Under the pieces are notes generated by a model, which was not told the DNA's origin, made no database searches, and saw only the letters and a list, made by a program, of their open reading frames with translations. A stretch of 18,936 nt of DNA, taken from NCBI GenBank assembly GCA_035635075.1, contig DASQBT010000179.1, positions 1 through 18,936 on the forward strand, written 5' to 3'. Every line of letters begins with the position of its first letter. The stretch's first letter is position 1. This DNA comes from DASQBT01 sp035635075. GTDB taxonomy: Bacteria; Pseudomonadota; Gammaproteobacteria; Burkholderiales; Thiobacillaceae. The position numbers and the translations under genes are program-made. Positions 12,392-18,936 of the stretch are shown piece by piece.

Positions 12392-12577
12392 TCAGCCCTC
12401 GACCTTCACCAGATAGTTAACCTTGTTGATCAGCCCACGGATGGCAGGGGTGTCGTGCAGCTCCACGCTATGGTGAAGGCGGCGCAGACCCAGACCCTTG
12501 ACGCACTCTCGATGGGGCGCCTTGGTCCCGATCAGGCTCTTGACCAGGGTGACCTTGATTTTTTTTGCGTCAGCCAT
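12392..12577 (-). CDS. rpmD: 50S ribosomal protein L30
   Basis: A 61-residue L30, the usual short bacterial form, with IKVTLVKSLIGTKAPHRECV and the HHSVELHDTPAIRGLINKV block. The ATG at 12577 is chosen over an in-frame upstream ATG at 12604 that lies inside rpsE. The codons after the start contain a run of eight A (12566-12559 on the minus strand), which could allow slippage. It lies between rpsE and rplO. Confidence 0.97.
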   Translation of the reverse strand: MADAKKIKVTLVKSLIGTKAPHRECVKGLGLRRLHHSVELHDTPAIRGLINKVNYLVKVEG

Positions 12578-12584
12578 AGACCAA

Positions 12585-13094
12585 TTACCCCAGAATCTCT
12601 TCAATCGACTTGCCGCGCTTGGCGGCGATTTCGGATGGCGTGGACATCTGCATTAAACCGTTGATGGTGGCACGCACGACGTTATAAGGATTTGTCGAGC
12701 CCAGGCACTTGGCAAGAACGTTCTGCACACCCATCACTTCGAAGACCGCCCGCATCGCGCCGCCTGCAATGATTCCCGTACCTTCGGACGCCGGCTGGAT
12801 CAGTACCATGGACGAACCGTGCTTGCCCACGATCGCATGATGGAACGTACCATTTTTGAGATTGACCTTGACCATCCTGCGCCGCGCCTCCTCCATGGCC
12901 TTTTGCACGGCCACCGGCACTTCGCGCGATTTGCCCTTGCCCATGCCGACGCCGCCATCCCCGTCACCCACTACCGAAAGTGCGGCGAAGCCAAGAATCC
13001 GGCCGCCCTTTACCGTCTTGCTGACGCGGTTGACCGCGACCATCTTTTCGCGCAGACCGTCGCCGCGCTCTTCATTCTGATCAGTACGAGCCAT
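12585..13094 (-). CDS. rpsE: 30S ribosomal protein S5
   Basis: A 169-residue S5. The N-terminal double-stranded-RNA-binding-like domain contains REKMVAVNRVSKTVKGGRIL and the loop GDGDGGVGMGKGKSREVP, where ram and spectinomycin-resistance mutations fall in E. coli. The C-terminal domain has EGTGIIAGGAMRAVFEVMGV. S5 contributes to decoding accuracy and mRNA unwinding at the entry tunnel. It follows rplR by 13 bases. Confidence 0.98.
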   Translation of the reverse strand: MARTDQNEERGDGLREKMVAVNRVSKTVKGGRILGFAALSVVGDGDGGVGMGKGKSREVPVAVQKAMEEARRRMVKVNLKNGTFHHAIVGKHGSSMVLIQPASEGTGIIAGGAMRAVFEVMGVQNVLAKCLGSTNPYNVVRATINGLMQMSTPSEIAAKRGKSIEEILG

Positions 13095-13107
13095 GTCGCT
13101 CTACCCC

Positions 13108-13461
13108 TTAAAATTGAAGTCCGTTTTCCCGCGCGGCGTCCGCCAGGGCTTTTACCCGGCCGTGATACTTCAAGCCGCTGCGGTCAAATGCAACCTTGTC
13201 TATGCCCAAGGCCTTGGCCTTCTCCGCTACACGCTTTCCCACCAGTGCAGCCGCCGACTTGTTGCCGCCATTGGGCGCCTGCGCCCGAATGTCCTTTTCC
13301 AGGGTGGAGGCAGCAGTCAGCACCTGGCCGCCGTCTGCAGAAATAATCTGCGCATAGATATGACAGTTGCTGCGGTGTACCGCGAGACGCACCGCCTTGA
13401 CGGCCGCAATTCTGGCGCGGGTTTTGCGCGCACGGCGGACTCTTGCCAATCGGGTATTCAT
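13108..13461 (-). CDS. rplR: 50S ribosomal protein L18
   Basis: A 117-residue L18, which binds 5S rRNA with L5 and L25. It has a basic N-terminus (TRLARVRRARKTRARIAA), RLAVHRSNCHIYAQIIS, the GNKSAAALVGKRVAEKAKAL helix and the FDRSGLKYHGRVKALADAAR end. The length and ends are normal. The gene is 18 bases downstream of rplF. Confidence 0.98.
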   Translation of the reverse strand: MNTRLARVRRARKTRARIAAVKAVRLAVHRSNCHIYAQIISADGGQVLTAASTLEKDIRAQAPNGGNKSAAALVGKRVAEKAKALGIDKVAFDRSGLKYHGRVKALADAARENGLQF

Positions 13462-13479
13462 GCTCTGTTCCTCAGCCGG

Positions 13480-14010
13480 TTATTTCTTCTTGGTCTCTTT
13501 CAAGACCACCACTTCATTTACATAGCGCACGCCTTTGCCCTTATAAGGCTCGGGCGGGCGATATGAACGTATGTCTGCCGCAACCTGACCGACTTTTTGC
13601 CGGTCGATCCCCTTGACCAGAATTTCGGTCTGAGTTGGCGTTTCCACTTTCACACCGGCTGGCATCTTGTGCACCACCGGATGGGAGAATCCGAGCGACA
13701 GGTTGATGCCATCACCCTGGGCCTGGGCGCGATAACCCACTCCCACCAAGCTGAGCCTCTTCTCGAAACCCTTGCTCACGCCCTGGATCATGTTGGCGAG
13801 CAGAGCGCGCATGGTGCCCGACATAGCGTTGGCTTGTATGCTGCCGCTGGTCGGGGCGCAGATCAACGTCTCGCCGTCCTTGTCCACCCGCACGTCGGCG
13901 TTGACTTTCTGCGTCAAGCTACCGAGCGGGCCCTTGACGGTGATCACTTCACCCAGGGTGACTTCCACCCCTTTGGGCAGTTGGATAGGATTCTTGCCTA
14001 CACGTGACAT
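13480..14010 (-). CDS. rplF: 50S ribosomal protein L6
   Basis: A 176-residue L6 with two similar RNA-binding folds. It starts MSRVGKNPIQLPKGVEVTLG; the frame extends upstream into rpsH, but this ATG is the family start, with AGGAG upstream. The C-terminal repeat has GIDRQKVGQVAADIRSYRPP and YKGKGVRYVNEVVVLKETKK. It sits near the sarcin-ricin loop and the factor-binding site. It is 10 bases downstream of rpsH. Confidence 0.98.
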   Translation of the reverse strand: MSRVGKNPIQLPKGVEVTLGEVITVKGPLGSLTQKVNADVRVDKDGETLICAPTSGSIQANAMSGTMRALLANMIQGVSKGFEKRLSLVGVGYRAQAQGDGINLSLGFSHPVVHKMPAGVKVETPTQTEILVKGIDRQKVGQVAADIRSYRPPEPYKGKGVRYVNEVVVLKETKKK

Positions 14011-14020
14011 TTCCTGCTCC

Positions 14021-14413
14021 TTAGGCGACGATGCACAACACTTCGCCGCCCACGCCGTTGGCACGGGCCTTGCGATCAGTCATCACGCCCTTCGGCGTAG
14101 ATACGATGGCCACCCCGAGGCCGTTCATTACCCGCGGCAGATCATTGGTGCCGCGATAGATGCGCAGGCCGGGCTTGCTGACGCGCTCTATCTTTTCGAT
14201 GACCGGGCGCCCAGCGTAGTACTTGAGCTGGACTTCCAACTGCGCCTTGACTTCGCCGCGCACGGCAAAACCGTCGATGTAACCTTCATCCTTCAATACC
14301 TGGGCAATTGCCACCTTCACCTTCGAAGCAGGCATCGCCACCACGGCCTTTTCCATGGCTTGGGCATTGCGGATGCGGGTCAGCATATCGGCAATGGGAT
14401 CGCTCATACTCAT
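14021..14413 (-). CDS. rpsH: 30S ribosomal protein S8
   Basis: A 130-residue S8, a core 16S rRNA binder; in E. coli it also represses the spc operon by binding the rplE mRNA start. It begins MSMSDPIADMLTRIRNAQAM, matching the MSMQDPIADML start of E. coli, with GGGAG before the first ATG. The C-terminal GLGVAIVSTPKGVMTDRKAR block is intact. Whether the local rplE start carries an S8-binding hairpin was not resolved. Confidence 0.98.
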   Translation of the reverse strand: MSMSDPIADMLTRIRNAQAMEKAVVAMPASKVKVAIAQVLKDEGYIDGFAVRGEVKAQLEVQLKYYAGRPVIEKIERVSKPGLRIYRGTNDLPRVMNGLGVAIVSTPKGVMTDRKARANGVGGEVLCIVA

Positions 14414-14424
14414 AATGTTCTCCC

Positions 14425-14730
14425 TTACCAGCTGGCCTTGACCATGCCCGGAACTTCTCCGCGCATGGCTGCCTCACGCAACTTCATGCGTGACAAGCCG
14501 AATTTGCTATACACACCGCGCGACCGCCCGGTCAGCGCACAGCGGTTGCGCTGGCGCGTTGGATTGGCGTTGCGCGGCAACTTCTGCAGGGACAGGCGGG
14601 CAGCCATTTTCTCTTCTTCGCTCGCCTTAGCGCCGCCAATAACGGCCTTCAGGGCCGCGCGCTTGGCCGCATATTTTTCCGCCAGCTTAACGCGCTTGAT
14701 ATCACGGTTGATCATGGACAGTTTGGCCAT
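14425..14730 (-). CDS. rpsN: 30S ribosomal protein S14 (zinc-free type)
   Basis: A 101-residue S14 of the long, zinc-free (C-) form: the CxxC pairs of the short zinc form are absent, and the segment reads NRCALTGRSRGVYSKFGLSR. The start MAKLSMINRDIKRVKLAEKY is the ATG at 14730; the frame is open further upstream, overlapping rplE. It lies in the 30S head. The neighbouring S4 and L36 are zinc-binding forms, so the operon mixes both states. Confidence 0.98.
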   Translation of the reverse strand: MAKLSMINRDIKRVKLAEKYAAKRAALKAVIGGAKASEEEKMAARLSLQKLPRNANPTRQRNRCALTGRSRGVYSKFGLSRMKLREAAMRGEVPGMVKASW

Positions 14731-14737
14731 TCGGACC

Positions 14738-15277
14738 TCAACTCTTGAAGGGGAATTTAAACGCGGCAAGGAGAGCCTTGGCCTCTGCGTCGCTCTTGGC
14801 GGTCGTGGTAATGGTAATGTTCATGCCACGCAGCGCGTCGATCTTGTCATACTCGATTTCGGGAAACACGATTTGCTCGCGCACCCCCATGTTATAGTTG
14901 CCGCGGCCATCGAAGGACTTCGCGGAGACCCCGCGGAAGTCACGGATACGCGGCATGGCGATGGTCACCAGGCGATCGAGGAATTCATACATGCGCGCGC
15001 TGCGCAGGGTTACCTTGCAGCCGATCGGATAACCATCGCGAATCTTGAAGCCGGCAATGGACTTGCGCGACTTGGTCACCACTGGCTTTTGTCCGGCAAT
15101 CTTTTGCATGTCGCCGACCGCAAAATCCATGACTTTCTTGTCAGCCACCGCCTCACCCACGCCCATATTAAGGGTTATTTTTTCAATGCGGGGCACTTGC
15201 ATAACGGACTTGTAGCCGAATTGTTTCATCAACTCGGGCATCACCGTCTCACGATAAAAACTTTGCAGACGAGCCAT
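14738..15277 (-). CDS. rplE: 50S ribosomal protein L5
   Basis: A 179-residue L5 that binds 5S rRNA and forms the bridge to S13 and P-site tRNA. It opens MARLQSFYRETVMPELMKQF and has KITLNMGVGEAVADKKVMD, QKPVVTKSRKSIAGFKIRDG, DFRGVSAKSFDGRGNYNMGV and a GMNITITTTAKSDAEAKALL end. Full length, 9 bases downstream of rplX. Confidence 0.98.
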   Translation of the reverse strand: MARLQSFYRETVMPELMKQFGYKSVMQVPRIEKITLNMGVGEAVADKKVMDFAVGDMQKIAGQKPVVTKSRKSIAGFKIRDGYPIGCKVTLRSARMYEFLDRLVTIAMPRIRDFRGVSAKSFDGRGNYNMGVREQIVFPEIEYDKIDALRGMNITITTTAKSDAEAKALLAAFKFPFKS

Positions 15278-15286
15278 GATTGCCTC

Positions 15287-15604
15287 TTAAGCGTCCACCA
15301 TCTCACCATTGGACTTGAAGACGCGCACTTTGCGGCCATCCTCAAGCACCTTGAAACCAACCCGGTCAGCCTTCTGAGTACCCGGATTGAACAAAGCCAC
15401 GTTGGAAGCATCGAGCGGCATTTCCTTCTCGACGATGCCGCCCGTGGTGCCCTTGAAGGGATTGGGCTTCTGATGCTTCTTGACCCGGTTTATCCCCTCC
15501 ACCACCATTTGCCCATCATCCAACACCCGCAGCACGGAGCCGCGTTTGCCCTTGTCCTTGCCGGCCAACACAACGACCTGATCACCCTTGCGAATACGCG
15601 CCAT
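15287..15604 (-). CDS. rplX: 50S ribosomal protein L24
   Basis: A 105-residue L24. The N-terminal KOW motif is clear (RKGDQVVVLAGKDKGKRGSV), followed by GINRVKKHQKPNPFKGTTGG and the DRVGFKVLEDGRKVRVFKSN end. It is an assembly initiator of the 50S at the 5' end of 23S rRNA, near the tunnel exit. It lies 11 bases downstream of rplN. Confidence 0.98.
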   Translation of the reverse strand: MARIRKGDQVVVLAGKDKGKRGSVLRVLDDGQMVVEGINRVKKHQKPNPFKGTTGGIVEKEMPLDASNVALFNPGTQKADRVGFKVLEDGRKVRVFKSNGEMVDA

Positions 15605-15615
15605 GACAAATCTCC

Positions 15616-15984
15616 TTACAGCACTTCCGGCGCAAGCGAAACAATCTTCATGAATCGCTCGGTACGGAGTTCACGGGTTACCGGCCCAAAAATCCGGGTG
15701 CCGATCGGCTCAAGCTTGTTGTTCAACAGGACAGCGGCGTTGCCGTCAAACTTGATTAGCGAACCATCGGGACGACGCACGCCCTTGGCGGTGCGAACCA
15801 CCACGGCGTTATAGACGTCACCCTTCTTGACCCGGCCACGGGGGGCCGCATCCTTGATGCTGACCTTGATGATGTCGCCCACGCCGGCATAGCGGCGATG
15901 GCTGCCGCCCAGAACCTTGATGCACATGACGGTGCGTGCACCGGTATTGTCAGCCACATCCAGAATGGACTGCATTTGAATCAT
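15616..15984 (-). CDS. rplN: 50S ribosomal protein L14
   Basis: A 122-residue L14, the standard length. It starts MIQMQSILDVADNTGARTVM and contains VLGGSHRRYAGVGDIIKVSI and GTRIFGPVTRELRTERFMKI. It contributes to intersubunit bridges. It is the first gene of the spc operon. GGAG lies 8 bases before the ATG, and an unusually long 151-base spacer separates it from rpsQ. Confidence 0.98.
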   Translation of the reverse strand: MIQMQSILDVADNTGARTVMCIKVLGGSHRRYAGVGDIIKVSIKDAAPRGRVKKGDVYNAVVVRTAKGVRRPDGSLIKFDGNAAVLLNNKLEPIGTRIFGPVTRELRTERFMKIVSLAPEVL

Positions 15985-16008
15985 GATTTAATCTCCAACT
16001 TAACCCGC

Positions 16009-16065
16009 ACCTGGCTGTCCAGGTCGCCGCGGCGTCAGTTTTGGACCCCGTCAGGGGAGGAAACT
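16009..16065 (-). other. two hairpins in the spc-operon leader
   Basis: A 6-base perfect stem (ACCTGG 16009-16014 / CCAGGT 16019-16024, loop CTGT) lies next to an imperfect longer hairpin: AGTTT (16037-16041) with AAACT (16061-16065), enclosing CCCC (16046-16049) / GGGG (16054-16057). They lie upstream of rplN in the S10/spc boundary. They could be leader RNA structures for regulation or remnants of a dispersed repeat. No clear promoter was identified in this spacer. Confidence 0.5.
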
Positions 16066-16087
16066 ACAAGGCGCCAGCACGTCGACG

Positions 16088-16115
16088 CCAAGAAAGCCCG
16101 TAAATTCTACGGGGC
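16088..16115 (-). terminator. candidate S10-operon terminator after rpsQ
   Basis: CCCGTA (16097-16102) and TACGGG (16108-16113) form a stem with an AATTC loop, extended by a flanking G-C pair with one bulge, and TTTCTT follows on the minus strand. An outer GCCAAG (16087-16092) / CTTGGC (16125-16130) pair could extend or compete with it. It starts about 20 bases past the rpsQ stop, matching the classic S10/spc operon boundary. Confidence 0.5.
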
Positions 16116-16135
16116 CTTCGGAAACTTGGCAAGCC

Positions 16136-16396
16136 CTACGACGCAGCCCGCTCGATCAACTTGACCACCGTCCAGGTCTTGGTCTTGGAATACGGCCTGG
16201 ATTCCCGAATCTCCACTACGTCGCCCTCCTTATACTCATTATTCTCGTCATGCGCATGGTACTTGTTCGAGAGCCGTATGACCTTGCCGATCACCGCGTG
16301 CTTGACCCGGCGCTCAACCAGCACCGTCACGGTCTTTGCCATCTTGTCGCTGACCACGCGGCCAGTCATGCTGCGTACAACTTTAGTCTCACTCAT
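16136..16396 (-). CDS. rpsQ: 30S ribosomal protein S17
   Basis: An 86-residue S17, an early-assembling OB-fold protein of the 30S body. It contains RSMTGRVVSDKMAKTVTVLV, RRVKHAVIGKVIRLSNKYHA and the DVVEIRESRPYSKTKTWTVV block. Its ATG overlaps the TGA of rpmC (ATGA), so the two are coupled. It is the last gene of the S10 operon; a terminator-like hairpin follows. Confidence 0.98.
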   Translation of the reverse strand: MSETKVVRSMTGRVVSDKMAKTVTVLVERRVKHAVIGKVIRLSNKYHAHDENNEYKEGDVVEIRESRPYSKTKTWTVVKLIERAAS

Positions 16397-16584
16397 GCCT
16401 GGGCCTTTTCGTGCATAACGATCTTAATCCGTGCGATATCCCGCCGCAGCTTGCCCAGATCGGCAGTCTTGTTGGACTGCTGGGTCGCCACCTGCATGCG
16501 CAGGGCAAAGTGCGCACGCAACAGGCTGTGCAGTTCCTGATTCAGTTCGGCGGCAGATTTGCCGCGCAGCTCTTTTGCATTCAT
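16393..16584 (-). CDS. rpmC: 50S ribosomal protein L29
   Basis: A 63-residue all-helical protein, the standard length: MNAKELRGKSAAELNQELHS, then LRRDIARIKIVMHEKAQA. It sits by the tunnel exit and helps form the docking site for trigger factor and SRP with L23. The ATG is 2 bases after the rplP stop, with GGGAG upstream, and its end overlaps rpsQ by 4 bases. Confidence 0.97.
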   Translation of the reverse strand: MNAKELRGKSAAELNQELHSLLRAHFALRMQVATQQSNKTADLGKLRRDIARIKIVMHEKAQA

Positions 16585-16586
16585 GT

Positions 16587-17003
16587 TCAGCTCCCGATCA
16601 TGCGGCTGACAAATGCAGTCTGGATCGGCAACTTGGCGGCCGCCAAGCGGAAAGCTTCCCGAGCCAGCGTTTCATCGACGCCGTCCATTTCATACAGCAC
16701 CTTGCCGGGCTGAATCTCGGCAACGTAATATTCCGGGCTCCCCTTGCCGTTACCCATCCGCACTTCAGCAGGCTTTTTGGATACCGGCTTGTCCGGGAAA
16801 ATTCGGATCCAGATCCGCCCGCCCCGTTTGATATGCCGAGTCATGGCGCGGCGTGCGGCTTCGATCTGACGCGCGGTCAGACGGCCCCGGCCAATGGCCT
16901 TCAGTCCGTACTCGCCGAAACTGACTTTGGCGCCACGGGTTGCCTTGCCGGTATTACGCCCCTTTTGTTCCTTGCGATATTTTCTTCTAGCTGGCTGCAG
17001 CAT
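16587..17003 (-). CDS. rplP: 50S ribosomal protein L16
   Basis: A 138-residue L16 near the A-site tRNA and peptidyl-transferase centre. It starts MLQPARRKYRKEQKGRNTGK and has FGEYGLKAIGRGRLTARQIE, AARRAMTRHIKRGGRIWIRI and MGNGKGSPEYYVAEIQPGKV. The PxxxR loop arginine region that is hydroxylated in E. coli cannot be judged for modification here. Its start overlaps the rpsC end by 17 bases. Confidence 0.98.
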   Translation of the reverse strand: MLQPARRKYRKEQKGRNTGKATRGAKVSFGEYGLKAIGRGRLTARQIEAARRAMTRHIKRGGRIWIRIFPDKPVSKKPAEVRMGNGKGSPEYYVAEIQPGKVLYEMDGVDETLAREAFRLAAAKLPIQTAFVSRMIGS

Positions 17004-17691
17004 GTCTTGCTCCCAATTTCTTGCCGCGCTTTTCCGGCTCTGCGACCGCCGGCTGGTCCCCTCGAGTCAGGCTGTCGCCCTTGTAAACCCAGACCTTGAT
17101 TCCGGTAATGCCGTAGGTGGTCTTCGCTTCCGCCACACCATAATCAATCTCGGCACGCAGGGTATGCAGGGGCACCCGGCCTTCGCGATACCACTCCCTG
17201 CGGGCGATTTCAGCGCCGTTCAAGCGCCCCGAACTCATGATCTTGACGCCCTGCGCGCCCAGACGCATGGCGTTCTGCATGGCACGCTTCATGGCACGAC
17301 GAAACATCACGCGCTTTTCCAGTTGCTGAGCGATTCCGTCGGCAATGATCTGCGCATCGGTTTCCGGCTTGCGCACCTCTTCAATATTAACGTGCACGGG
17401 CACTGACATCATGCGACCCAGATCGGCGCGCAGCCGCTCGATGTCTTCGCCTTTCTTGCCGATCACCACGCCGGGGCGGGCGCTGTAAATCGTGATCCGC
17501 GCATTCTTTGCGGGACGCTCAATCAGCACCTTGCTGACCGAGGCGCCGGCCAGCTTGCGCTTCAGGTACTCGCGCACCTTCAGGTCTTCCTTGAGGGTGG
17601 AAGCGAAGTCCTTGTTGGAGCCATACCATTTGGCCGTCCAGGAGCGTTGTACGCTCAGACGAAAACCAATCGGATGAATTTTCTGTCCCAT
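16987..17691 (-). CDS. rpsC: 30S ribosomal protein S3
   Basis: A 234-residue S3 at the mRNA entry tunnel. It starts MGQKIHPIGFRLSVQRSWTA. The KH domain carries the GxxG loop in VVIGKKGEDIERLRADL. The C-terminal domain has RRAMKRAMQNAMRLGAQGVK, SGRLNGAEIARREWYREGRV and GITGIKVWVYKGD. A lysine/alanine-rich tail ends AAAS. It starts 4 bases after the rplV stop and overlaps rplP at its end. Confidence 0.98.
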   Translation of the reverse strand: MGQKIHPIGFRLSVQRSWTAKWYGSNKDFASTLKEDLKVREYLKRKLAGASVSKVLIERPAKNARITIYSARPGVVIGKKGEDIERLRADLGRMMSVPVHVNIEEVRKPETDAQIIADGIAQQLEKRVMFRRAMKRAMQNAMRLGAQGVKIMSSGRLNGAEIARREWYREGRVPLHTLRAEIDYGVAEAKTTYGITGIKVWVYKGDSLTRGDQPAVAEPEKRGKKLGARHAAAS

Positions 17692-17695
17692 ATCC

Positions 17696-18025
17696 TTAAT
17701 CTCCGACCGTCACAGTGATGTGGCAGGTCTGCTTTTCAATTCGATTACCCCGGCCTTTGGCCCGGGCGGCGAAACGCTTGAGGCTTGGCCCCTTGTCTAC
17801 ATAGATGGTTTTCACCTTGAGTACGTCAATATCCGCGCCCTCATTGTGTTCTGCGTTGGCAATGGCCGATTCCAGCACCTTCTTGATGATCGCGGAGCCT
17901 TTTTTCGGACTGAAGGCAAGAAGGTTAAGGGCGCGGTCCACCGGCAGACCGCGCACCTGATCCGCCACCAGCCGGCCCTTCTGGGCGGAGAGGCGGGTGC
18001 CGCGCAAACGAGCGGAAACTTCCAT
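17696..18025 (-). CDS. rplV: 50S ribosomal protein L22
   Basis: A 109-residue L22 that lines the exit tunnel with its beta-hairpin (around KRFAARAKGRGNRIEKQTCH). Two adjacent ATG codons are possible. AAGGAG lies only 2 bases before the first (18028) but 5 before the second (18025), and the second gives MEVSARLRG, aligned with METIAKHRH of E. coli. The second is therefore chosen. It overlaps no neighbour; the rpsS stop codon forms part of its ribosome-binding site. Confidence 0.96.
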   Translation of the reverse strand: MEVSARLRGTRLSAQKGRLVADQVRGLPVDRALNLLAFSPKKGSAIIKKVLESAIANAEHNEGADIDVLKVKTIYVDKGPSLKRFAARAKGRGNRIEKQTCHITVTVGD

Positions 18026-18034
18026 CATGACTCC

Positions 18035-18310
18035 TTATTTCTTCGCTTTCTTATCGGCCGCATGACCCTTGAACGTGCGGGTCAGTGCAAACTCGCCAAG
18101 CTTGTGCCCCACCATGTTCTCGGTGACATACACGGGTACATGTTGGCGCCCGTTGTGCACGGCCACCGTCAGGCCAATGAATTCCGGCAGCACCGTGGAG
18201 CGCCGGGACCAAGTTTTGATCGGTCGCTTGTCCTTGCTGGCCTGGGCGGCCTCCACCTTCTTCATCAGGTGGTCATCAACAAATGGGCCTTTCTTGACTG
18301 AACGTGTCAT
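18035..18310 (-). CDS. rpsS: 30S ribosomal protein S19
   Basis: A 91-residue S19 in the 30S head, partner of S13. It opens MTRSVKKGPFVDDHLMKKVE and has IKTWSRRSTVLPEFIGLTVA, VHNGRQHVPVYVTENMVGHK and LGEFALTRTFKGHAADKKAK. The ribosome-binding site is AAGGG just before the ATG. It lies 16 bases after the rplB stop. Confidence 0.98.
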   Translation of the reverse strand: MTRSVKKGPFVDDHLMKKVEAAQASKDKRPIKTWSRRSTVLPEFIGLTVAVHNGRQHVPVYVTENMVGHKLGEFALTRTFKGHAADKKAKK

Positions 18311-18326
18311 CTTCCCTTTACCTCAC

Positions 18327-18936
18327 TCAACTGGCGTGACGGCGACGCACAATCATACTGTTCGTGCGCTTGTTGCTACGTGTACGGTAACCCTTGGTAG
18401 GTGTACCCCATGGGCTGACAGGAACCCGGCCTGCCCCGGTGCGGCCCTCGCCGCCGCCATGCGGATGGTCGACCGGGTTCATCGCCACGCCACGCACCGT
18501 GGGGCGCATGCCGCGCCAGCGGTTGGCACCGGCCTTGCCGATTGAGCGCAGGCTGTGCTCTCCGTTCCCAACTTCACCCAAGGTCGCGCGGCAGTCCACG
18601 TGAACCTTGCGTATTTCACCGGAACGCAGCCGCAGTTGGGCGTACACGCCTTCGCGCGCCAGCAGCTGCACAGAGGTGCCGGCCGCCCGCGCCAGCTGGG
18701 CGCCCTTGCCGGGCTGCAACTCGATGGCATGTATCGTCGAGCCCACCGGAATATTGCGCAAAGGCAGACAGTTGCCAGGCTTGATGGGCGCGTCCACGCC
18801 GCTCATCAACGGGTTGCCGGTCTCAACCCCGCGCGGTGCCAGAATGTAACGCCGCTCGCCGTCCGCGTAGCACAACAGCGCTAGGTGGGCCGAACGGTTG
18901 GGGTCATATTCCAGCCGCTCCACCTTGGCGACGATG
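18327..18936 (-). CDS. rplB: 50S ribosomal protein L2 (C-terminal part)
   Basis: About 202 C-terminal residues are visible; the N-terminal quarter or so lies beyond the window edge. The frame enters as IVAKVERLEYDPNRSAHLAL, continues through GERRYILAPRG, LRLRSGEIRKV, DCRATLGEVGN and GKAGANRWRGMRPTVRGVAM, and ends with NPVDHPHGGGEG and SNKRTNSMIVRRRHAS. The conserved His of the HPHGGGEG segment is required for peptidyl transfer activity in E. coli. No truncation is implied other than by the window. Confidence 0.98.
   Translation of the reverse strand, partial: IVAKVERLEYDPNRSAHLALLCYADGERRYILAPRGVETGNPLMSGVDAPIKPGNCLPLRNIPVGSTIHAIELQPGKGAQLARAAGTSVQLLAREGVYAQLRLRSGEIRKVHVDCRATLGEVGNGEHSLRSIGKAGANRWRGMRPTVRGVAMNPVDHPHGGGEGRTGAGRVPVSPWGTPTKGYRTRSNKRTNSMIVRRRHAS

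Noticed and set aside
13772..15814. A 680-codon open frame on the plus strand opposite rplF to rplN.
   Set aside because: It runs antisense to six clear ribosomal protein genes and reads as low-quality, His/Leu-rich sequence with no family motif. Long antisense frames are a codon-bias effect in such genes.
16031..16065. Possible transposon or integron end at the CCCC/GGGG hairpin.
   Set aside because: No transposase, terminal repeats or target duplication is visible. It is kept only as an unexplained leader hairpin.
1..18936. CRISPR arrays, tRNA or rRNA genes, insertion sequences, phage genes.
   Set aside because: None was seen: no regularly spaced repeats, no cloverleaf or rRNA sequence, and no transposase or integrase-like protein.

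Overview
The window looks like part of a betaproteobacterial chromosome, most likely from the Nitrosomonadales or a neighbouring order. The evidence is the gene order secY-infA-rpmJ-rpsM-rpsK-rpsD-rpoA-rplQ, with infA inside the cluster, together with a zinc-type (four-cysteine) S4 protein and the style of the HemP and Bfd proteins. The placement is an inference from gene order and protein sequence; no phylogeny was run.

Right-hand two thirds (about 7.2-18.9 kb, all minus strand): the end of the S10 operon (rplB, cut by the window edge, then rpsS-rplV-rpsC-rplP-rpmC-rpsQ), the complete spc operon (rplN-rplX-rplE-rpsN-rpsH-rplF-rplR-rpsE-rpmD-rplO-secY-infA-rpmJ) and the complete alpha operon (rpsM-rpsK-rpsD-rpoA-rplQ). 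Most genes are packed within a few bases of each other. Three places break this pattern: a 151-base hairpin-rich spacer between rpsQ and rplN (S10/spc boundary), an AT-rich promoter-like spacer between rpmJ and rpsM (spc/alpha boundary), and a hairpin between rpoA and rplQ. A strong hairpin terminator follows rplQ.

Middle (5.0-7.2 kb): a minus-strand SAM hydrolase (SAM hydroxide adenosyltransferase) gene with its own promoter-like site converges on, and overlaps by 3 bases, a plus-strand glycerate 2-kinase gene. The kinase is divergent from hemP.

Left (1-5.0 kb, all minus strand): an iron and redox region. hemP-bfd lies behind a clear promoter and Fur-box-like sequence. It is followed by a compact cluster of a small five-cysteine protein, a di-heme MauG/cytochrome c peroxidase-like lipoprotein, an outer-membrane porin with an N-terminal coiled coil, an exported protein with a covalent FMN attachment motif, and a PepSY-type membrane protein. 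Start/stop overlaps link most of these genes. The series ends at the window edge with a bacterioferritin-like gene that appears frameshifted. The most interesting part is this cell-envelope redox cluster, which could move electrons between the inner membrane, a flavoprotein, a di-heme enzyme and an outer-membrane pore, plausibly for iron or another metal. That function is inference. No tRNA, rRNA, CRISPR array or insertion sequence was seen.
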